Positions 25,786-32,751 of a DNA stretch of 32,751 nucleotides are shown here, one piece after another. A program made the translations under genes and the position numbers. The DNA lies in NCBI GenBank assembly GCA_017547545.1, contig JAFYPJ010000018.1:1-32751 (forward strand), in the 5' to 3' direction. Under the pieces are notes generated by a model. It was given only the letters and a program-made list of their open reading frames with translations, ran no database searches and was not told the DNA's origin. Source of the stretch: Clostridia bacterium (lineage in GTDB: Bacteria; Bacillota; Clostridia; Oscillospirales; CAG-272). The first letter of the stretch is position 1, and each line of letters opens with the position of its first letter.

Positions 25786-26688
25786 TTATTTCTTCTTTTT
25801 GCGAATAGCCAAAATATTGATTATAACATAAGCTGATATCAAAACCGCAACACTTAACGAAAGCACAAGATACATTGCATAAATACTTACCTTTTCGTCA
25901 AAGAAATACAAATTGCAGTCTACCGAATCGCGCATACCCTTAACTATCTCCGAGGGTATGCCCGATTTTTCAAATTCATCAAAAGCACCGCTCATACAGT
26001 GATTGCGCAAAAGGGAAGTTGCATAGGTTCCGGGAAGAAATAAAACTAATTTCTGAACCCCTTCTCCAGAGGAGGAAATAGGCATATATGCGCCGCAAAT
26101 AAAACCGTAAACAGAGCTTACAATACTTCCGACAGCAGATATCTGTCCCTGAGTGGAAAGAAAATAATTTATTACCGATGACAAAGCAGTTCCGAACATA
26201 ACAAGCAGAAAAACATCAAGTAAAATATACATAACATCCGCAAAGGAAATGTACCAGCCGATTGCAGAAATATATATAAGACCTGCTGTCATTGCTATAA
26301 TGCTTATTATAAATGTGGAGCAAAAGCTTGCTATATAATAACCTAACGCAAGACTTGATCCCTTTACCGGAGTCATGGAAATATCCTTTGCCGCCCCTGT
26401 TACCTTATCCTGTACCATAAGCATATTGGAGCAAAAGGCTACGGTTACACAGCTTACCGCCAAAAGTGAGGAAAGAAGCTGACCGCCTACTATTCCCGAA
26501 AGTATCTTATCATCTATCGCAATACCTTTGGGTATCGCCGCCCTGAAGCTTTCTTCAAATACATTCCCCAAAAAGGTGGAATAAAGAACCAATAATATAA
26601 GGGGTGTTATAAGGGATGTAAAAAACATACCCTTATCCTTAAAAAATAATTTTATATTTCTGTATATCAATATGCGAAGAGTTTTCAT
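25786..26688 (-). CDS. ABC-2 type transporter permease
   Basis: A 300-residue membrane protein with about six hydrophobic segments: one near residues 23-42, several between 60 and 220, and a last one near 272-294. The ABC-2 signature is visible in GFICGAYMPIS followed by FLPGTYATSLLR, and the C-terminus is a Lys-rich cytoplasmic tail. It pairs with the ATPase just upstream, overlapping its stop by 4 bp, with GGAGG 6 nt before the ATG. DrrB/daunorubicin-type exporters have this organisation. It is predicted to export a small molecule; the regulator and DNA-repair gene in the same operon suggest a toxic compound. Confidence 0.87.
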   Translation of the reverse strand: MKTLRILIYRNIKLFFKDKGMFFTSLITPLILLVLYSTFLGNVFEESFRAAIPKGIAIDDKILSGIVGGQLLSSLLAVSCVTVAFCSNMLMVQDKVTGAAKDISMTPVKGSSLALGYYIASFCSTFIISIIAMTAGLIYISAIGWYISFADVMYILLDVFLLVMFGTALSSVINYFLSTQGQISAVGSIVSSVYGFICGAYMPISSSGEGVQKLVLFLPGTYATSLLRNHCMSGAFDEFEKSGIPSEIVKGMRDSVDCNLYFFDEKVSIYAMYLVLSLSVAVLISAYVIINILAIRKKKK

Positions 26689-27599
26689 ATTTCGCCTCCT
26701 GTAAGCTTTTTACCGGTAACACTTAGAAAAATATCGTCCATTTTTCCTTTTGTTATCTCATAATCCCTGAATATCTGCGGATATTTTATAATCAACTCCG
26801 TTGCCTTTGCTGTATTTGCAACATTTATTCTGTATGCATCCCTTATAGCCTCATATGGAATACCCAGCAGCTTAATTTCCTCCTCACCCGTTCCATATAC
26901 AGTAATATAATCTCCTGTATAAGTATTCTTTAATTCAAGAGGACTTCCCTCTGCTGCAATTTTACCGCTGTCAATAATAACAACATAATCCGCTTCCGCT
27001 GCTTCCTCCATATAATGAGTTGTGAGAAATACCGTCATTTTCCGTTTTTTCTGAAGCTCCTGCACCGCATTCCATAAAAGCTTACGGGTTTGGGGATCAA
27101 GACCTGTGGTAGGTTCATCAAGAATAAGGATCTTGGGATCGTGTAAAAGCGCTCTTGCGATATCTATCCTTCTTTTCTGTCCTCCCGAAAGCTTGCCCAC
27201 GGTACGCTTTAAAAGATCTTCAAAATCAAGAAGGCTTGAAAGCTCCTTTAATTTTTTATCAAACTCCTTTTCATATATTCCGTATAGGGCGGCACGGCTT
27301 TTAAGATTATCAAGCACGCTCAAAGACTTATCAAGAACCGAATTCTGAAAAACAACTCCTATATCGCTTTTATAATCTCCGTTTGCACTTTCGGCATCAA
27401 CTCCGTTTACATAAACCTTTCCCGAATCCTTTGTCATTTGCCCGCAAAGAATTGAAATGGTTGTGGATTTCCCCGCACCGTTTACTCCAAGAAAGGCAAA
27501 AAGCTCCCCTTCCTTAACTTTAATGGAAAGATCATTTACTGCTTTTATCTCTCCGAAGCTTTTATGCAGATTTTCAATAACTATTATATCATTCATCAT
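26685..27599 (-). CDS. ABC transporter ATP-binding protein, DrrA-like
   Basis: A 304-residue ATPase that powers the ABC-2 permease. Walker A is LGVNGAGKST, then a Q-loop (VVFQNS), signature KLSGGQKRR, Walker B ILILDEPTTGLDP and H-loop LTTHYMEEA. The ~80-residue C-terminal extension is typical of antibiotic-export ATPases of the DrrA/CcmA group. ATGATG gives two possible starts at 27599 and 27596; GAGG lies 5 or 8 nt upstream. The first overlaps the alkD-like stop. It is the third gene of the TetR-AlkD-ABC operon. Confidence 0.92.
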   Translation of the reverse strand: MMNDIIVIENLHKSFGEIKAVNDLSIKVKEGELFAFLGVNGAGKSTTISILCGQMTKDSGKVYVNGVDAESANGDYKSDIGVVFQNSVLDKSLSVLDNLKSRAALYGIYEKEFDKKLKELSSLLDFEDLLKRTVGKLSGGQKRRIDIARALLHDPKILILDEPTTGLDPQTRKLLWNAVQELQKKRKMTVFLTTHYMEEAAEADYVVIIDSGKIAAEGSPLELKNTYTGDYITVYGTGEEEIKLLGIPYEAIRDAYRINVANTAKATELIIKYPQIFRDYEITKGKMDDIFLSVTGKKLTGGEI

Positions 27600-28270
27600 T
27601 TTATCCTCATTTTTTTAAGTTCTTCTTTTCTTTCACTGCTTATCCTATAGCTTTCCAAAGCCTTTTGAACGGTTTTATTATGTTCCCACCGAGGCAATCT
27701 TTTTTCTTTAAGATATACTATTGCGCTGTCATACTGCTTTGCCAATGCCGTGGCAAAGAACCATGCCTTCATCATTCTTATATAGTATTCATCCCTTTGC
27801 ACCGAAGCCACCCGTTCAAGATACTCATTTTTGAAGTTCCCGCCAAGATAATGATCCATCAGCTTTTTTATTGAGTATCTTACCGTGTATTCCATATCGG
27901 AACACAGCCATTTTTCTATTTCTGTTATCAGCTTATCGGTGTTGCTTTTGAATATTTTTGGATTTGTACCGTCACAGCATGCCCAATTATCAATATAGGG
28001 CAAAAATCTGTTCAGCTCGTTTATACATTCATCATAATCTGTTATCTGCTCTATCAAAAAGCCGTGGAGATTATTTTCCTCGTAATATTTATGGGGAAGA
28101 TCATACAAAAACTCTTTATAGCTTCCCTTTTTGTAAAGCTCCTTTGCAAATTTCCTGAGTTCGGGAGTTCGTACACCTATTATTTTATCCTTTGATACGG
28201 TAGGCATCAGCTTTGCCTGAAAATCTCTGTATGCAATATCCTGCATTTCAAAAAGACGCTTTTCTATCAT
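27596..28270 (-). CDS. AlkD-like DNA glycosylase (DNA alkylation repair)
   Basis: A 224-residue all-helical HEAT-repeat protein of the DNA alkylation repair (AlkD) family, which excises N3- and N7-alkylated purines without base flipping. The YIDNWACCD stretch holds Trp96 and Asp100, spaced like the catalytic Trp/Asp pair of Bacillus AlkD. IGVRTPELRKFAKEL (31-45) and RMMKAWFFATALAKQ are family landmarks. Length is normal. It overlaps the TetR gene and the ABC ATPase gene by 4 bp each, so it is made with them. AlkD relatives such as YtkR2 protect producers of bulky DNA-alkylating natural products; that role here is inferred from the operon. Confidence 0.9.
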   Translation of the reverse strand: MIEKRLFEMQDIAYRDFQAKLMPTVSKDKIIGVRTPELRKFAKELYKKGSYKEFLYDLPHKYYEENNLHGFLIEQITDYDECINELNRFLPYIDNWACCDGTNPKIFKSNTDKLITEIEKWLCSDMEYTVRYSIKKLMDHYLGGNFKNEYLERVASVQRDEYYIRMMKAWFFATALAKQYDSAIVYLKEKRLPRWEHNKTVQKALESYRISSERKEELKKMRIK

Positions 28271-28818
28271 TTATCCACTCCGAATCTGTGCTTCAGGCCT
28301 TCAAAATTATCGGTAATCATGCTGCTTATAAGCTCTATATCCAAATCAAGATAATCGCTTGCTGTAATTGATGCAATACCATGAACGAAAACCCAGGATT
28401 CAAGATGAAAGAGCCTTGCATTTTCCAATGAAATACCAAGTAAAGAAACAAGCATTTCATATATTGGCATAAGCTCTTTGTCCCCCTGATATTCACCGCT
28501 TCTGTTTCTCATATACAAAAGCTTGAAAAGCTCTTTTTCTTCCTTTGCAAAGCATACATAACCCATACCGTGTGCCTTATATGGTGGATATTTTTCCCTT
28601 TGTTTTTCAACAAAGCCCTCGTATATCCCGTTTGCCTTACAAATAATATCAGCATATAATTCATCCATATTTTTGTAATTTGAAAATATAGGCTGAGTGG
28701 AACATTCAAGCTCCTTTGCCAAGGCTCTGGCATTTATTGACTCTATTCCCTTTTGCCTTACCATATCAACGGCCTTATTTAAAATATCTTCTTTACTTAT
28801 TTTAACTTTTGGCGGCAT
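28267..28818 (-). CDS. TetR/AcrR family transcriptional regulator
   Basis: A 183-residue repressor-type protein. The N-terminal helix-turn-helix reads ISKEDILNKAVDMVRQKG then INARALAKELECSTQPIFSNYKNMDEL, which is classical TetR. The C-terminal ligand domain (~60-183) is all-helical. The longer frame beginning at 28854 is rejected because AAAGGAG lies 6 nt before the ATG at 28818. It heads a four-gene operon with an AlkD glycosylase and an ABC exporter. It probably represses its own promoter, which carries repeat sequences at the -10, until a ligand appears. The ligand is unknown. Confidence 0.9.
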   Translation of the reverse strand: MPPKVKISKEDILNKAVDMVRQKGIESINARALAKELECSTQPIFSNYKNMDELYADIICKANGIYEGFVEKQREKYPPYKAHGMGYVCFAKEEKELFKLLYMRNRSGEYQGDKELMPIYEMLVSLLGISLENARLFHLESWVFVHGIASITASDYLDLDIELISSMITDNFEGLKHRFGVDK

Positions 28819-28837
28819 TTTGATCTCCTTTAGACAA

Positions 28838-28888
28838 CATTTGTTATATATCATTTGTTATTTTATCACAAACAAATATATCTGTCAA
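28838..28888 (-). promoter_or_regulatory. TetR-operon promoter with candidate operator repeats
   Basis: On the minus strand, TTGACA (28883-28888), 17-nt spacer ending TGA, TAAAAT (28860-28865). A CATTTGTTAT repeat occurs twice (28838-28847, 28852-28861; period 14). The second copy faces AACAAAT (28871-28877) across 11 bp, so inverted half-sites bracket the -10. This is a likely autoregulatory TetR site. Confidence 0.7.
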
Positions 28889-28937
28889 GCACAAAGCAAG
28901 TAAAATAGAGGAATTTATTTTATCTTACAACAAAAAT

Positions 28938-28963
28938 AACCCCTGAAATTACTTTCAAGGGTT
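28938..28963 (-). terminator. Terminator of mrnC
   Basis: An 11-bp stem AACCCTTGAAA/TTTCAGGGGTT (one wobble) with a 4-nt loop, followed on the minus strand by ATTTTTGTTG. Confidence 0.85.
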
Positions 28964-28969
28964 AAATAT

Positions 28970-29341
28970 TTATATCTTTTCAAATCCTATATCGTAAAGC
29001 TGTTGCATCCTCTCTGTTTTTCCCTCAAGATAGAGTACGGCAAAAAGCACCTCAAGCCCGGTTGCCTTTCGGTATTGGCCTGTAGATGCGCTTTTGGGAG
29101 CTGATGAGCTTGAGTGGTTGCGCCCTCTTTTGAACCAGGTCATTTCTTCCTCGGTAAGATGTCCGCTTATTTTATCAAAAGCTTCGCACTGCGCCGTTGC
29201 CTTAACATAATCAAGGGCGAGCTTATTCAGTTTTCCTGCATCGGCAATGCCCGATTTTACAAGCATTGTTCTTGTTATTAGTTCAAGTACGCTGTCTCCG
29301 AGATATGCGAGGGCAGACATACTCATTTCATGTATCTGCAT
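28970..29341 (-). CDS. mrnC: Mini-ribonuclease III
   Basis: A double-stranded RNase of 123 residues that matures 23S rRNA ends. It is an RNase III catalytic domain without the dsRNA-binding domain. ALAYLGDSVLEL (10-21) is the RNase III signature with catalytic Asp16. FKRGRN and later GLEVLFAVLYLEG (~94-106) complete the active site with the second acidic residue. Length matches the Firmicutes family. GGAG lies 5 nt before the ATG. In many Firmicutes it sits beside cysS and rlmB, but here it is alone. Confidence 0.93.
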   Translation of the reverse strand: MQIHEMSMSALAYLGDSVLELITRTMLVKSGIADAGKLNKLALDYVKATAQCEAFDKISGHLTEEEMTWFKRGRNHSSSSAPKSASTGQYRKATGLEVLFAVLYLEGKTERMQQLYDIGFEKI

Positions 29342-29479
29342 AACTACTCCAAATAAATCTATTTATATATAGGAAATTGCCGGATTTCGTGTAATTTGTT
29401 CCACCGAAGACCGGGGCGGAATGCGGTACATCATTTGCCGCTTTTATTAAATTATAACATACTTTTTCAAACTATGCAA
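29342..29479 (-). promoter_or_regulatory. mrnC promoter and GC-rich structured leader
   Basis: On the minus strand, TTGCAT (29474-29479, inside the amidase gene end), 17-nt spacer, TATAAT (29451-29456). The ~100-nt leader is unusually GC-rich in an AT-rich gap. It can form a 7-bp TTCCGCC/GGTGGAA hairpin (29399-29421) and a weaker GCGG/CCGC one just upstream. Confidence 0.5.
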
Positions 29480-30038
29480 GACCGAAATATCTGTTTATTC
29501 CGTTATAGAGTCCCTGAGCAAAGAGTTGCGGGTTTTCGCTCATAAGTGCCGCATCACCCGGATTTGTTATAAATCCCAATTCAATAAGAGTTGCCGGCAT
29601 TGCGGTTTTTCTTAATACATACAAAGTTGGCCTTGCAAAAACACCGCGGTTGGGTAACCCCGTTGTATTGCTTAACCCGTAAAGAATATCCTCTGCAAAT
29701 TGCTGTGCCGCCCCTCCTAAGCTGTAAACATATCCTTCACTTCCCGAAGCACTTGAAATTGCAGATGCATTGGCATGAAGGCTGATAAAATAATCTGCCC
29801 CCCAATTATTTGCCGCATCCACACGTGCACGAAGGCTTTGGGCATTTGTTGTACCGAGCTGTGTTTCCGGGGTAGGACGGGATACAAGAACCTCATAATT
29901 TCCGTTTTCCGAAAGCAGCTGTGCCAACCGTATTCCTATTTCGTATGTAAGATCCTGCTCTCTTAATCCGTTACCCTCTGCCCCTGCATTGGGATTTGTA
30001 GGGTTATGTCCCTGATCTATGAATATTTTAATTGCCAT
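29472..30038 (-). CDS. N-acetylmuramoyl-L-alanine amidase (Amidase_3), without signal peptide
   Basis: A zinc amidase of 188 residues that cleaves the bond between MurNAc and the stem peptide. Zinc ligands are His11 (IDQGHN), Glu27 (REQD) and His88 (SLHANA); catalytic Glu153 lies in LIELGFITN. The protein is essentially the bare catalytic domain. It begins at the first beta-strand (MAIKIFID), so there is no signal peptide or cell-wall-binding domain. GAGGTGA lies 7 nt before the ATG, which rules out a longer start. It could need a holin, be released on lysis, or be a phage-derived endolysin; nothing phage-like is nearby. Confidence 0.9.
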   Translation of the reverse strand: MAIKIFIDQGHNPTNPNAGAEGNGLREQDLTYEIGIRLAQLLSENGNYEVLVSRPTPETQLGTTNAQSLRARVDAANNWGADYFISLHANASAISSASGSEGYVYSLGGAAQQFAEDILYGLSNTTGLPNRGVFARPTLYVLRKTAMPATLIELGFITNPGDAALMSENPQLFAQGLYNGINRYFGLA

Positions 30039-30087
30039 AAAAAAATCACCTCTTTATTATTATATTTACCTTTACTTTTTTTAGTTC

Positions 30088-30115
30088 TTGTGATAAAATA
30101 AAATTATTATATAAA
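30088..30115 (+). promoter_or_regulatory. Probable promoter of ttcA-like/coaD genes
   Basis: TTGTGA (30088-30093), 16-nt spacer, TATAAA (30110-30115). It is weaker than the other promoters here and the spacing leaves a very short leader. Confidence 0.4.
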
Positions 30116-30129
30116 AAGGCAAGAAAAAG

Positions 30130-30900
30130 ATGAAATTTAACAAAATCAGAAGGCTGCTCAGCTGTACCCGACGCTGTGTAGACGATTACAGCATGATAGA
30201 AGACGGGGATAAGATAGCGGTTGGTCTTTCGGGCGGCAAAGACTCCTGTGCCCTGCTTTGTACTCTCCATGACCTTAAAAGGTTCTATCCTAAAAAATTT
30301 GAGGTTGTGGGAATTACCGTTGATCTGGGTTTTGAAGGAAGCGATTATTCCGAAACCGAAAAATTCTGCCGTGAAATAGGTGTTGAATACATAATAAAAA
30401 AGACATCTATAGCAGAAATAATCTTTGATATAAGAAAAGAATCAAATCCCTGTGCTCTGTGCGCAAAAATGCGCCGCGGAGTTTTGAATGAAACCGCAAA
30501 GGAGGCAGGATGCAACAAGGTGGCATTAGGTCATCATTATGACGATGCCATAGATACATTTATGCTCAACCTTGTTCATGAAGGAAGAATAGCATCCTTT
30601 TCTCCTGTTACATATCTTTCAAATGTTGATCTTACCGTAATACGCCCCCTCTCCTATTGCCCTGAAAAGGATATTGAATATTTTGCAAGGCAGAACACCT
30701 TGCCTGTTTCCAAAAGCCTTTGCCCTGAGGACAAGCACACCGAAAGGGAGAGTATCAAGCAGCTTGTTGACAGCCTTGACCGCGAATATGAAGGCTTTAA
30801 GCACCGAATATTCCATGCCATGCAAAAACAGAATGTTTCAAGATGGGGTAAAAACAATATATTTGAAAAAAGAGATTTTCCTCTGGATACACAGTTTTAA
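30130..30900 (+). CDS. TtcA-like tRNA 2-thiocytidine synthetase (PP-loop ATPase)
   Basis: A 256-residue member of the TtcA/TtuA superfamily that activates tRNA with ATP and transfers sulfur, typically making 2-thiocytidine at position 32. The PP-loop SGGKDS is at 34-39. The Fe-S-binding cysteines expected of TtcA are present: Cys108 and Cys111 in CALCAKMRRG, and Cys198 in SLCPED. LGHHYDDAIDTFMLN (~133-147) is the family adenylation motif. It is shorter than E. coli TtcA. The tRNA target is inferred from the family. coaD begins 11 bp downstream, its ribosome site overlapping this stop. Confidence 0.83.
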   Translation: MKFNKIRRLLSCTRRCVDDYSMIEDGDKIAVGLSGGKDSCALLCTLHDLKRFYPKKFEVVGITVDLGFEGSDYSETEKFCREIGVEYIIKKTSIAEIIFDIRKESNPCALCAKMRRGVLNETAKEAGCNKVALGHHYDDAIDTFMLNLVHEGRIASFSPVTYLSNVDLTVIRPLSYCPEKDIEYFARQNTLPVSKSLCPEDKHTERESIKQLVDSLDREYEGFKHRIFHAMQKQNVSRWGKNNIFEKRDFPLDTQF

Positions 30901-30911
30901 GGAGTGATGAA

Positions 30912-31379
30912 ATGAAAAATACTGCTATTTATCCCGGTTCCTTTGACCCCTTTACAAACGGTCATCTGGATATTGTAAGAAAAGCCGCTGCCCTGTTTAA
31001 CAAGGTTTATATTATCATCGGTATCAATGCCACAAAAAAGAGAAGCTTTGATGCCGAAATAATGAAGCCTGCCATAGAAAAAGCGCTTATGGATAACGGC
31101 CTTGATAACTGCGAAGTGTGTATTTTCAACGGCTTGGTAGCAGAATTTGCCGCAGAACATAACGCAGGTTATATGATAAGAGGTCTTCGTAACAATATGG
31201 ATTACAATTACGAGGAGAATATCGCAGAAATAAACAAGCTTATAAATCCCGATTTGGAATATGTATATTTCCGCGCCGATAATGTTGCAGTTTCTTCTTC
31301 GATGGTAAAGGAGCTTGCTTATTACGGTAAGGATGTTGGAAAATATGTACCCAATGCGGTTTTGAAGCTTTTTAACTGA
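30912..31379 (+). CDS. coaD: Phosphopantetheine adenylyltransferase
   Basis: Catalyses the penultimate step of coenzyme A synthesis (4'-phosphopantetheine + ATP to dephospho-CoA). A 155-residue nucleotidyltransferase with the T/HxGH-type motif in YPGSFDPFTNGHLDI (~7-21), MIRGLRNNMDYNYE, and the closing SSSMVKEL (usually S-S-T-x-V-R-E). AAGGAG overlaps the preceding stop codon. Length and motifs are typical. Confidence 0.96.
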   Translation: MKNTAIYPGSFDPFTNGHLDIVRKAAALFNKVYIIIGINATKKRSFDAEIMKPAIEKALMDNGLDNCEVCIFNGLVAEFAAEHNAGYMIRGLRNNMDYNYEENIAEINKLINPDLEYVYFRADNVAVSSSMVKELAYYGKDVGKYVPNAVLKLFN

Positions 31380-31407
31380 TTACTTTTTGTGGAAGGAAGG
31401 TAATTGG

Positions 31408-32667
31408 ATGATGGATGTAAATTACAAAAATAAAAAATATTATAATACGGGTAAAAAACCTATCCGACAGCCGCTTATCATTGTATTTTTGATATATATT
31501 TTATCAAAAATATTGCTTATCGGTAAAAAATACAAGCTTGAAAAGATAAATATGGAGGGACTCAAGCCGCCATATATTCTTTTCAGCAATCATATGTATT
31601 TCATTGATTTTGAAATAGCAGCCACGGGCACATTCCCACACAGAGTAAATAATATAGTAAGCGTAGACGGTTATTACCGCCGCCCCTGGCTTATGGAGCT
31701 TATAGGTGCTATCTGCAAGAGAAAATATGTTGCGGAATTAAACACCCTTCGTTCCATAAAGCATGTACTAAAAAAAGGGGATATACTCTGTATGTATCCC
31801 GAAGCAAGATATACTCCTATAGGCGCAACCTCTTTTCTGCCCGACACCTTAGGTCAGATGGTTAAGATGAGCAAGGTTCCCCTGGTTGTTATCACCCACC
31901 ACGGAAACCACCTCCACACCCCCTTCTGGAATTACAGGAAACCCAGAAAGGTACCTATGTATGCCACAATGAAGCAGGTGCTTAGTGCAGAGCAGGTTAA
32001 TTCCATGACCGCGCAGGAGATAAACGAGGTCATTAAAGCAGAAATGACCTATGATGAGTACAAGTACCAAAAGGAAAACGGTATTCTTATTACCGAACCC
32101 TACCGTGCCGAAGGACTTCACAAGGTTCTTTACCAGTGCCCACACTGTATGACAGAATCAAAAATGGATTCAAAAGGAACAGAACTCTTCTGTACCGAGT
32201 GCGGTAAGCGTTGGAATCTTGAGGAAAACGGCGAATTACGCGCTATTGAGGGTGAAACAGAATTTTCTCATATTCCTTCATGGTTTGAATGGGAAAGGGC
32301 AAATGTGCGCAAGGAAATTGAAGAGGGTAACTATCATTTTGAGGATGAGGTTGAGGTTTATTCCCTGCCCCGTTGCTGGCGTTTTGAAAAGTTAGGCAAG
32401 GCTTATGTTACCCACGATCCCGAAAAGGGATTTGTTTTAAAAGGACATTACAACGGCGCTGATTATGAAATACAACGCTCCCCCATTGCAACCAACAGCC
32501 TGCATATAGAATATGATTACTGTTACATAAAACCCTTTGACTGTTTTGATATTTCAACAGAAAAGGATTCCTTCTACTGTTACCCCACAAAGCAAAATGT
32601 AATAACAAAATTAGCCTTTGCGGTAGAAGAATTATATAAAATATCTATGGAAAAAAAGAGAAGGTAA
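31408..32667 (+). CDS. PlsC-like acyltransferase with zinc ribbon and C-terminal domain
   Basis: A 419-residue protein of the lysophospholipid acyltransferase superfamily. An N-terminal hydrophobic segment (~22-38, LIIVFLIYILSKILLIG) is followed by the HX4D motif in NHMYFIDFE and the YPEAR motif that replaces the usual PEG. Residues ~245-275 hold a CPHC ... CTEC four-cysteine zinc ribbon. The last ~140 residues are unassigned and probably beta-rich. An in-frame TTG at 31387 is rejected because AAGGAAGG lies 7 nt before the ATG at 31408. Canonical PlsC proteins are ~240 residues and lack the ribbon, so the substrate may not be a simple lysophosphatidate. Confidence 0.8.
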   Translation: MMDVNYKNKKYYNTGKKPIRQPLIIVFLIYILSKILLIGKKYKLEKINMEGLKPPYILFSNHMYFIDFEIAATGTFPHRVNNIVSVDGYYRRPWLMELIGAICKRKYVAELNTLRSIKHVLKKGDILCMYPEARYTPIGATSFLPDTLGQMVKMSKVPLVVITHHGNHLHTPFWNYRKPRKVPMYATMKQVLSAEQVNSMTAQEINEVIKAEMTYDEYKYQKENGILITEPYRAEGLHKVLYQCPHCMTESKMDSKGTELFCTECGKRWNLEENGELRAIEGETEFSHIPSWFEWERANVRKEIEEGNYHFEDEVEVYSLPRCWRFEKLGKAYVTHDPEKGFVLKGHYNGADYEIQRSPIATNSLHIEYDYCYIKPFDCFDISTEKDSFYCYPTKQNVITKLAFAVEELYKISMEKKRR

Positions 32668-32702
32668 CATCGTAAGTATATCCCTTCCCCGATTTTCAAT
32701 AA

Positions 32703-32731
32703 TTGACATATTATATGTTTTATGATATAAT
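32703..32731 (+). promoter_or_regulatory. Sigma-A promoter for a gene beyond the right edge
   Basis: TTGACA (32703-32708), 17-nt spacer ending TGA, TATAAT (32726-32731): perfect consensus. No terminator is visible between the acyltransferase stop and this promoter. Confidence 0.85.
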
Positions 32732-32751
32732 TATGTAAAAATTTCAGATAG

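Overview
The window looks like chromosome from a Gram-positive, low-to-moderate GC Clostridia-type bacterium, probably an anaerobe. The evidence is a glycyl radical enzyme with its activase, many Fe-S/radical-SAM proteins, the lepA-hemW gene order, Mini-RNase III, a SleB-like cortex/wall hydrolase, strong AGGAGG-type ribosome binding sites, and sigma-A promoters with a 17-nt spacer and frequent TGn extended -10. The species cannot be named from the sequence alone. Most genes are on the minus strand; mgsA and the last three genes are on the plus strand. I see no tRNA, rRNA, CRISPR array, insertion sequence or phage module.

Region 1 (1-9070, minus) is one surface-polysaccharide operon transcribed leftward from a consensus promoter at 9042-9070. 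It encodes three GT4-like glycosyltransferases, a Wzx-type flippase, a polysaccharide pyruvyl transferase-family protein, a fusion of a hexapeptide acyltransferase to a ferredoxin/FrhB-like iron-sulfur protein, and a UDP-ManNAc dehydrogenase that runs off the left edge. Genes are 1-17 bp apart or overlap.

Region 2 (9084-11126) holds a CNNM/CorC-type membrane protein with a structured, possibly attenuating 5' leader, and divergently mgsA (methylglyoxal synthase) with an inverted repeat over its -35.

Region 3 (11125-13781, minus) is a three-gene operon: GH130 glycoside phosphorylase, GmhA-like SIS isomerase and HAD phosphatase. Upstream lie single genes: an SDR oxidoreductase, an ABC exporter with an odd proline-rich tail, a SleB-like hydrolase and a cardiolipin synthase.

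Region 4 (19249-22350, minus) is lepA-hemW. Region 5 (22423-25773, minus) is a glycyl radical enzyme of unknown substrate with its activating enzyme.

Region 6 (25786-28888, minus) is the most suggestive accessory unit: TetR regulator, AlkD-type DNA glycosylase, ABC ATPase and ABC-2 permease, with 4-bp stop/start overlaps at every junction. It couples base-excision repair of alkylated DNA to an exporter and looks like resistance to a DNA-alkylating compound.

Region 7 (28938-32731) holds mrnC, a leaderless amidase and, on the plus strand, a TtcA-like tRNA thiolase, coaD, and a PlsC-like acyltransferase carrying a zinc ribbon. A consensus promoter at the right edge points to a gene outside the window.
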